A DNA stretch of 8,094 bases from Rikenella sp. (lineage in GTDB: Bacteria > Bacteroidota > Bacteroidia > Bacteroidales > Rikenellaceae): positions 1-8,094 of the forward strand of contig JAIDFC010000136.1 in assembly GCA_029054535.1 (NCBI GenBank). Reading direction: 5' to 3'. Every line of letters starts with the position of its first letter. Positions within the stretch are counted from its first letter, which is position 1. Under the pieces are notes generated by a model. The model was not told the DNA's origin. It made no database searches and saw only the letters and a program-made list of their open reading frames with translations. Positions 1-5,171 of the stretch are shown here, piece after piece. A program made the translations under genes and the position numbers.

Positions 1-1397
1 ATCGGAAACTGGATCAGCATCGGCAAGCATCCCCCCATCGGATTGACCCCGGCCGACTTGTAGAGCTGCATCATCGCCTGCTGCTTTTTCATGGCATCCT
101 CCTTGCGCGGATATTTTTCGTTGAGTTTGTCGATATCCGGTTTGAGGAGCCGCATCCGTGCGGTCGAGAGGTAGGACTTGTAAGTGAGCGGAAAGATCAA
201 CAGTTTGATAATCACCGTCAAAATCAGGATCACGATCCCGAAATTGGAGATATAGCTCCCCAGGAAGTCGAACACCGGAATCACCACATATCGATTGACC
301 CATCCGATGATCCACCATCCCAGCGGGACGAGTTTCTGAAATTCCAAGTCTCCGTACTGTTTCAGAACCGAATATTTGTTCGGTCCGAAGTAGAACTGCA
401 GATCGTACCCCTGCGTGATCCCCGCCGAGTAGGGCAGTGTCATGGTCGCCGAGAAATCCTTGATGTTGGTGTCCGTCGGCGGAAAGGTGTTGTACCGCAA
501 GGCCGCCGCGCCGAAGTTATCGTTCGCCACGATGATCGACGAGAAGAACTGCTGTTTGAACGCCACCCATTGTACTTTGGTCTTGATCTCCTCTTCTTTC
601 GTCCCGGTGGACATCCCCAGCTCTTCGATCGACGTTTCGCCCGGGTATTTGTATGCGATCGTCGTGTAGTTGTTCTCGTTCTGGAACCCTTTTTCCTCCT
701 GCGGCGAAATGATGTTCCACGAGAGTTTCATGTCGCTCTGGTTCGGCACGATCGCTCCCTTCAGATGAGAGAGGTCGATCTTCATGTCCATCAGGTAGTT
801 GTCCGGCCGAATCGTGTAGCGATATTCCAAGTACGAAGCCCCCGTGGTATCCGCATAGAGCCGGAAAGCGATCGAGCTATCCGAAACTTCCTGAGCCGTG
901 AAGTAGAAGTCGGCGGTATTGATCTGTGCCGGCGCAAAAAGATTGAGGTTGAACCGCGACCCCGCTTCGGTAAAGAGCCTCAACGGATCGCCGTTGTATC
1001 TCTTGTAGTCCTTGAGTTCCGCCGCGGCAATCCGCCCCCCTTTATTGGAAAAAGTGAGCTGAAAGAGTTCGTTTTCAAGCGTATAGAACTCCTCCGTTCC
1101 GGACAGCTGTCCATCGAGCGCCGTCCCGTAGATCACCGGCGCAACGCCGTTCGTAGTCGCTGCAACCGCCGCCGAAGCAGCAGAGGGTACCGTCCCCCCG
1201 GTAGTAGCCGTCGAATCCCCCAGTGCCTGTTGTTGCAGTCGCAGCTGTTCCATCTCCACCCGAGCAATCGAATCGACGATCCGTTGTTGTTCCTGTTGTT
1301 CCGCCAGCCGTTCTTTGTACTGTTTGTTGTTGTACCAGCTGAATCCAAAGAGGATCACGCCGATGACCAACAAACCGATGAGTGTATTTTTGTTCAT
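1..1397 (-). CDS. yidC: Membrane protein insertase YidC, N-terminal 465 codons (3' end beyond the window)
   Basis: YidC inserts and folds inner-membrane proteins, alone or with SecYEG. Translating from the ATG at 1395-1397 gives an unbroken frame to the left edge. Residues 4-22 form the first membrane segment (LIGLLVIGVILFGF), followed by a Gln/Glu-rich stretch (about 25-60) and a Ser/Thr/Ala/Gly linker (about 61-85). The large periplasmic P1 domain covers about 90-350. The conserved insertase core starts near 365, with a membrane segment around 384-404, then the charged cytoplasmic hairpin (from MRLLKP) and the motif NPMGGCLPMLIQFP at the edge. The hydrophilic-groove Arg of E. coli YidC (R366) aligns with Lys398, which I recall as usual in Bacteroidota. 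Family members in this phylum are about 600-640 residues, so roughly three quarters is present. The start lies 25 bp after the pyrG stop; no Shine-Dalgarno is seen, only an A-rich leader (ACAGAGAAAC). It is probably co-transcribed with pyrG. Confidence 0.96.
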   Translation of the reverse strand, partial: MNKNTLIGLLVIGVILFGFSWYNNKQYKERLAEQQEQQRIVDSIARVEMEQLRLQQQALGDSTATTGGTVPSAASAAVAATTNGVAPVIYGTALDGQLSGTEEFYTLENELFQLTFSNKGGRIAAAELKDYKRYNGDPLRLFTEAGSRFNLNLFAPAQINTADFYFTAQEVSDSSIAFRLYADTTGASYLEYRYTIRPDNYLMDMKIDLSHLKGAIVPNQSDMKLSWNIISPQEEKGFQNENNYTTIAYKYPGETSIEELGMSTGTKEEEIKTKVQWVAFKQQFFSSIIVANDNFGAAALRYNTFPPTDTNIKDFSATMTLPYSAGITQGYDLQFYFGPNKYSVLKQYGDLEFQKLVPLGWWIIGWVNRYVVIPVFDFLGSYISNFGIVILILTVIIKLLIFPLTYKSYLSTARMRLLKPDIDKLNEKYPRKEDAMKKQQAMMQLYKSAGVNPMGGCLPMLIQFP

Positions 1398-1422
1398 GAA
1401 TGAGTGTTTCTCTGTGTATGTC

Positions 1423-3042
1423 TTATTTGCTTTCCTGGTACTGGATGGCCGCTTTCACGAAGTCGACGAACAGCGGATGCGGATTGATCACCGTGCTCTT
1501 GTATTCCGGATGATACTGCACTCCGACGAACCACGGGTGTCCCTGCACTTCGACCACTTCCACCAAATTGGTATTCGGATTGATCCCCGTGGCGATCATC
1601 CCGGCCTCTTCCAAGGCCGCTTTGTACTTGTTGTTGAATTCGTAGCGATGTCGGTGTCGTTCGCTGATCTCGGCCACCCGACCGTACGCCTGCCAAGCGT
1701 GCGAACCCTCCATCAACCGGCACGGGTAAGCCCCCAAGCGCATCGTCCCTCCTTTTTCGGTAACGCCTTTCTGTTCTTCCATCAGGTCGATCACCGGTTC
1801 CGGCGTCGCGCCGGTCTCCGTGGAGTTCGCCTCGGCCAACCCCAGCACGTTCCGCGCATATTCGATCACGCAGCACTGCATCCCGAGGCAGATCCCGAGG
1901 AACGGCACGCGATTTTCCCGCGCATACCTCACCGCCGTAATCTTCCCCTCCAGTCCCCGGTGTCCGAAGCCCGGCGCCACGAGAATCCCGCTCATCTCGC
2001 GCAATACCTCTTCCACATTATCGGCCGTAACCTTTTCGGCATTCACGTACTCCAGCCGCACCTTCACCCGATTGGTCGCCCCGGCATGGATAAAAGCCTC
2101 GCTGATCGACTTATAGGCATCCGGCAGTTCGGTATATTTCCCGACCAGTGCAATCCGCACCTCTCCGCCGTCCGGATGTTTGACCCTCCCGACGAAGTCG
2201 CGCCATTTTTCGAGGTCGATCGGCCGTTCGGCATCCAGCCCCAACTTCCGCAGCGCCACGGTATCCAGATTCTGGTCCAGCATCATCAACGGCACCTCGT
2301 AAATGGTCGGCACGTCCAACGACGCCACCACCGCATCCGGCTCCACATTGCAGAACAACGCGACTTTCCGCTTCACCTCCTCGGTGAGTTCCATCTCCGA
2401 CCGCAAGACCAGCACGTCCGGTTGCAACCCGTTCTCCTGCAGCTGCTTGACCGAGTGTTGCGTCGGTTTCGTCTTCAACTCTCCGCTGGCTCGCATGTAC
2501 GGAATCAGCGTCAAGTGCACCACCAGCGTGTTTCCGAATCCGAGTTCGTACCGCAACTGACGCACCGACTCGATGTACGGCAACGATTCGATATCGCCGA
2601 CCGTCCCTCCGATCTCGGTAATCACCACGTCGTAGTCGTGCTTGGTCCCCAAGAGTTGAATCCGCCGTTTGATCTCGTCCGTGATGTGCGGAATGACCTG
2701 CACGGTCTTCCCCAGAAACTCGCCCCGCCGCTCCTTGTTGATCACACTCTGATAAACCCGTCCTGTGGTAACGTTATTGGCCTGCGAGGTCGGCCGCCCG
2801 AGGAACCGTTCGTAATGCCCCAGGTCCAAATCGGTCTCCGCCCCGTCCTCCGTAACGTAACACTCTCCGTGTTCGTACGGATTCAGCGTCCCCGGATCGA
2901 CGTTGATATACGGGTCGAGCTTCTGAATCGTTACCGAATACCCTCTGGCCTGCAACAACTTGGCCAGCGACGCCGCGATAATTCCTTTCCCCAGCGAAGA
3001 GGCCACCCCGCCGGTTACGAATATATATTTAGTCTGTTTCAT
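1423..3042 (-). CDS. pyrG: CTP synthase (glutamine-hydrolysing)
   Basis: This enzyme makes CTP from UTP, ATP and glutamine, the last step of pyrimidine nucleotide synthesis, in the cytoplasm. The 539-residue length is close to that of E. coli PyrG. The N-terminal synthetase domain (about 1-270) opens with YIFVTGGVASSLGKG, whose P-loop Lys is K19. It also has the substrate and Mg-binding segments LDPYINVDPGT (42-52) and TDLDLGHYERF (D73), and EIGGTVGDIES (E143). The C-terminal class I glutamine amidotransferase domain (about 295-535) carries the nucleophile Cys385 in GICLGMQ and the rest of the triad, His511 and Glu513, in QYHPEY. All expected catalytic residues are present, so it should be active. 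The ATG at 3040-3042 is preceded by TAATACAAACCAACAACG: the stop of the upstream DUF349 gene lies only 15 bp away and there is no Shine-Dalgarno, as is normal in Bacteroidota. It sits between the DUF349 gene and yidC in a tight same-strand cluster. Confidence 0.98.
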   Translation of the reverse strand: MKQTKYIFVTGGVASSLGKGIIAASLAKLLQARGYSVTIQKLDPYINVDPGTLNPYEHGECYVTEDGAETDLDLGHYERFLGRPTSQANNVTTGRVYQSVINKERRGEFLGKTVQVIPHITDEIKRRIQLLGTKHDYDVVITEIGGTVGDIESLPYIESVRQLRYELGFGNTLVVHLTLIPYMRASGELKTKPTQHSVKQLQENGLQPDVLVLRSEMELTEEVKRKVALFCNVEPDAVVASLDVPTIYEVPLMMLDQNLDTVALRKLGLDAERPIDLEKWRDFVGRVKHPDGGEVRIALVGKYTELPDAYKSISEAFIHAGATNRVKVRLEYVNAEKVTADNVEEVLREMSGILVAPGFGHRGLEGKITAVRYARENRVPFLGICLGMQCCVIEYARNVLGLAEANSTETGATPEPVIDLMEEQKGVTEKGGTMRLGAYPCRLMEGSHAWQAYGRVAEISERHRHRYEFNNKYKAALEEAGMIATGINPNTNLVEVVEVQGHPWFVGVQYHPEYKSTVINPHPLFVDFVKAAIQYQESK

Positions 3043-3057
3043 CGTTGTTGGTTTGTA

Positions 3058-5034
3058 TTATTCTTCCGCCGCTGTTTGCATCGCAGCGCCATCCGCCTCT
3101 GCCTCGGTCGTTTCGGTCGCTTTTGCCTGTTCGGCGGTTTCCTCCGTCGGAACCGGTTTCTGAGCCGGCCGGTCGAGCAGTTTGATCTTCTCCGTCATCT
3201 GTGCGATCTGCTCTTTGGCCCGTTCGATCTTGTTCCGAACCTCTTTCATCAGTCCTTCGGCATTCTTCGACCGGGCGAAAAATCCGATGTTGTTCTCCCA
3301 GATCTGAATATCGGCTTCGATTTGCCGAATCTTGGCCTGAATCCGCTCCCGCTCCTGCCCCAACCGTTTGGCGCCTCCCTCCTGGATTTGAGCGATCTTC
3401 TCGCGGAAGTTGCGCATGTGTCGTTCCCGCTCTTCCCCCCGCAACAAGTCGAACAACCCGTCCACCACCTTCCGAAACTCCGCCTGGATCGCCTCTTTTT
3501 TCTTGATCGGCACGAATCCGATCTCCGCCCATCGGCGTTGATACTCTTTGATGGTGTCGAACGTGAGGTTCGTTTTTTCCTGCAGCCGGGCGCGCATCTC
3601 TTCGAGCAAGGACTCTTTTCGGGTCAGGTTTTCAGCGAACTGCGAATCCTGATTGCCGAAATGTTCGGCCTTGCGGGCGAAAAACCGGTCGCTTGCCGCC
3701 CGGAACCGTTTCCAGACCTGTTCCGAATGCTTCCGCGATGTCGCGCCGATCTCTTTCCACTTCTTTTGCAACGCGATCAAGGCATCCGTGGTCGCTTTCC
3801 AATCCTCGCTCTCCTGCAACGCCTCTGCCTGTACGCACAGGTCCAGTTTCGCCTGCAGGTTGTCCGCAATCTCCGACTTCATCCCCTGATAGAAAGCCCG
3901 CTTGGTCTCGAAAAAACGATCGCAAGCGGCCCGGAATCGTTCGTAAATCTTCGTATTGTCTTTCTTCGGCGCAAACCCGATGGTTTTCCACACCTTTTGA
4001 ATTTCGATGATCTGTTCCGAAGCGGCGTTCCACTCTTTGTGCGACGAGTAGCCGCTCTGTGCCAACTCTTCGACCTTTTCGCACAATTCGGTCTTCAATG
4101 CCAGGTTCTGTTTCTGTTCGGCCTTGATCCCCTCGAAATAGTCCTGATGCCGCTTATTGATCTGCGTGCTGGCCGCTTTGAACCGATCCCACAACGCCTC
4201 TTTCACCTCAGCCGCCACGGGACCCACCTCGCGCCACCGTTCGTGGAGCGTCTGCAACTTGTGGAACGCTTCGGTCGCGCTCGGCTCCAGCATCAACGCC
4301 TCGGCCTCTTCCGCCAGCTCGGTCTTGGCCTCGTAGTTTTTCTTGAGGTCCAAGTCCCGCAGCTCCTTGTTGATCTTGATATAGTTATAGAAGTTTTCGA
4401 CGTGGTGATGATAGGTCTCCCACAGGTCCTTGATCTTCTCCTGCGGCACGATTCCGGCGTCTTTCCACCGTTGTTGCAACTCGCGGAACGTATTGAAAGT
4501 CTGCCCCAAGGTCTCGTTCCCGTTCACCAACTCCTTGACTTCTTCGATGATCTGCAACTTCGCCGCATAAGCCCGCTCTTTCTCCTCTTCGGCCCGGTTG
4601 GCGAACGCGTCCCGCTTTTCGCGGTATTGCAGCAGCAGGGCCTTGAATTTCGCCTCGCAATCGTTCGCTGCCGGTGCGAAATCTTCGACCGCACCGCCGT
4701 TTTCGATAAAAGTCGTCCGCTGCGCCTCGATCTCCGCCCGTCCGGCCTTGTAGAACGCGATCTTGATCGCCTCGACATCTCCCCGCAGGTTTTGCACCGG
4801 TCGTTCCTCTAGCATCCCGGCCAAAAGGTCGATCAATTCCGCCTGCGTTTTGTTCGCATACGGATTCGCATTTTCCGCCGCCGCGCTCTTTTCGGTCTCG
4901 GCAGCCGCGCCGACAGCGGTAGTCGTAGTAGTTTCCTGCATAGTTTCGCCGGCGTTTTCCGCCGCTGCGAATGGCTCCTGCGCGTCGCCAGGTGCGACCG
5001 GGACCGGAGCAGAAGTTAAACCTTGATTTTCCAT
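3058..5034 (-). CDS. DUF349 repeat protein of unknown function
   Basis: This is a 658-residue, strongly charged, mostly helical protein with no signal peptide or membrane segment, so probably cytoplasmic. Residues 1-60 are low-complexity, rich in Ala, Glu and Thr. A helical repeat of the DUF349 type then recurs, each copy marked by a Trp followed by a Gly four residues on (WKDAG, WREVG, WKTIG, WKEIG, WAEIG). The Trp residues are at 190, 267, 349, 426 and 502, a period of 76-82. A degenerate first copy (FYKAG, F94) lacks the Trp, which makes six. Most copies continue with an aromatic/basic helix such as RFRAACDRFFETK. Residues about 540-625 look like a coiled coil, and the last 30 are an acidic Thr/Glu/Ala tail. 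The start (MENQG) follows an A-rich leader (CCTGAAAAG). A promoter and hairpin lie upstream and pyrG follows after 15 bp. The biochemical role of DUF349 is not known to me; a scaffold or nucleic-acid-associated role is speculation. Confidence 0.93.
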   Translation of the reverse strand: MENQGLTSAPVPVAPGDAQEPFAAAENAGETMQETTTTTAVGAAAETEKSAAAENANPYANKTQAELIDLLAGMLEERPVQNLRGDVEAIKIAFYKAGRAEIEAQRTTFIENGGAVEDFAPAANDCEAKFKALLLQYREKRDAFANRAEEEKERAYAAKLQIIEEVKELVNGNETLGQTFNTFRELQQRWKDAGIVPQEKIKDLWETYHHHVENFYNYIKINKELRDLDLKKNYEAKTELAEEAEALMLEPSATEAFHKLQTLHERWREVGPVAAEVKEALWDRFKAASTQINKRHQDYFEGIKAEQKQNLALKTELCEKVEELAQSGYSSHKEWNAASEQIIEIQKVWKTIGFAPKKDNTKIYERFRAACDRFFETKRAFYQGMKSEIADNLQAKLDLCVQAEALQESEDWKATTDALIALQKKWKEIGATSRKHSEQVWKRFRAASDRFFARKAEHFGNQDSQFAENLTRKESLLEEMRARLQEKTNLTFDTIKEYQRRWAEIGFVPIKKKEAIQAEFRKVVDGLFDLLRGEERERHMRNFREKIAQIQEGGAKRLGQERERIQAKIRQIEADIQIWENNIGFFARSKNAEGLMKEVRNKIERAKEQIAQMTEKIKLLDRPAQKPVPTEETAEQAKATETTEAEADGAAMQTAAEE

Positions 5035-5067
5035 CTTTTCAGGTTGTTAGGGTTGATAGAACCAAAC

Positions 5068-5127
5068 GATGCCCGTCTGTTCCGAAGAATCTTCGACCGA
5101 GAAAACGCTCCGGAACAGGCGGGCATC
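5068..5127 (-). repeat. 17-bp inverted repeat in the uvrA-DUF349 gap (leader hairpin or weak terminator)
   Basis: The arms are 5068-5084 (GATGCCCGTCTGTTCCG on the plus strand) and 5111-5127 (CGGAACAGGCGGGCATC). They pair over 17 positions with one non-Watson-Crick pair (T5076 with G5119). In minus-strand RNA this is a C-A mismatch, while in plus-strand RNA it would be a G-U pair. The 26-nt loop holds a second small palindrome, CGAAG-AAT-CTTCG at 5083-5095, which overlaps the base of one arm and could compete with the large stem. Downstream on the minus strand the sequence is GTTTGGTTCTATC. That is only moderately T-rich, so it is not a convincing intrinsic terminator. The hairpin lies just after the predicted start of transcription, so a structured 5' leader of the DUF349-pyrG-yidC transcript is the reading I prefer; attenuation of uvrA read-through is the alternative. 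Confidence 0.8.
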
Positions 5128-5139
5128 CGAACTTTCCTA

Positions 5140-5171
5140 CAAAATTAGGAAGATTTTTCGCCATTCTCAAA
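5140..5171 (-). promoter_or_regulatory. Bacteroidota-type promoter for DUF349-pyrG-yidC
   Basis: On the minus strand TTTG (5171-5168) is followed by exactly 20 nt and then TAATTTTG (5147-5140). This matches the Bacteroidota primary sigma factor consensus (-33 TTTG, -7 TAnnTTTG) in both boxes, with a centre-to-centre distance of 26 nt. The -7 box begins with the TAA stop codon of uvrA and the -33 box lies in the codons for its last residues. Transcription would start at about 5133-5136, giving a leader of about 100 nt before the ATG at 5034. A transcript from here would cover the DUF349 gene, pyrG and yidC. No expression data are available; the call rests on the consensus match and its position. 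Confidence 0.7.

Noticed and set aside
570..1403. A 277-codon plus-strand frame opposite yidC
   Set aside because: Its Arg/Val/Phe-rich translation resembles no family and it lies entirely opposite well-supported yidC coding sequence.
1315..4812. A 1,165-codon open frame on the plus strand across pyrG and the DUF349 gene
   Set aside because: It is in exact codon register with the two minus-strand genes, so its stops could only arise from their TTA, CTA or TCA codons, which this GC-rich genome rarely uses. The translation is a low-quality His/Arg/Leu/Pro-rich sequence with no recognisable domain, while the minus strand encodes clear proteins.
5068..5127. Strong intrinsic terminator after uvrA
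   Set aside because: The stem is long enough, but the 26-nt loop and lack of a run of T residues after either arm make this a weak case. Kept only as an alternative reading of the inverted repeat.
5035..5144. Small gene or plus-strand promoter in the uvrA-DUF349 gap
   Set aside because: The gap is 110 bp and mostly inverted repeat; I see no credible short coding frame or plus-strand promoter in it.
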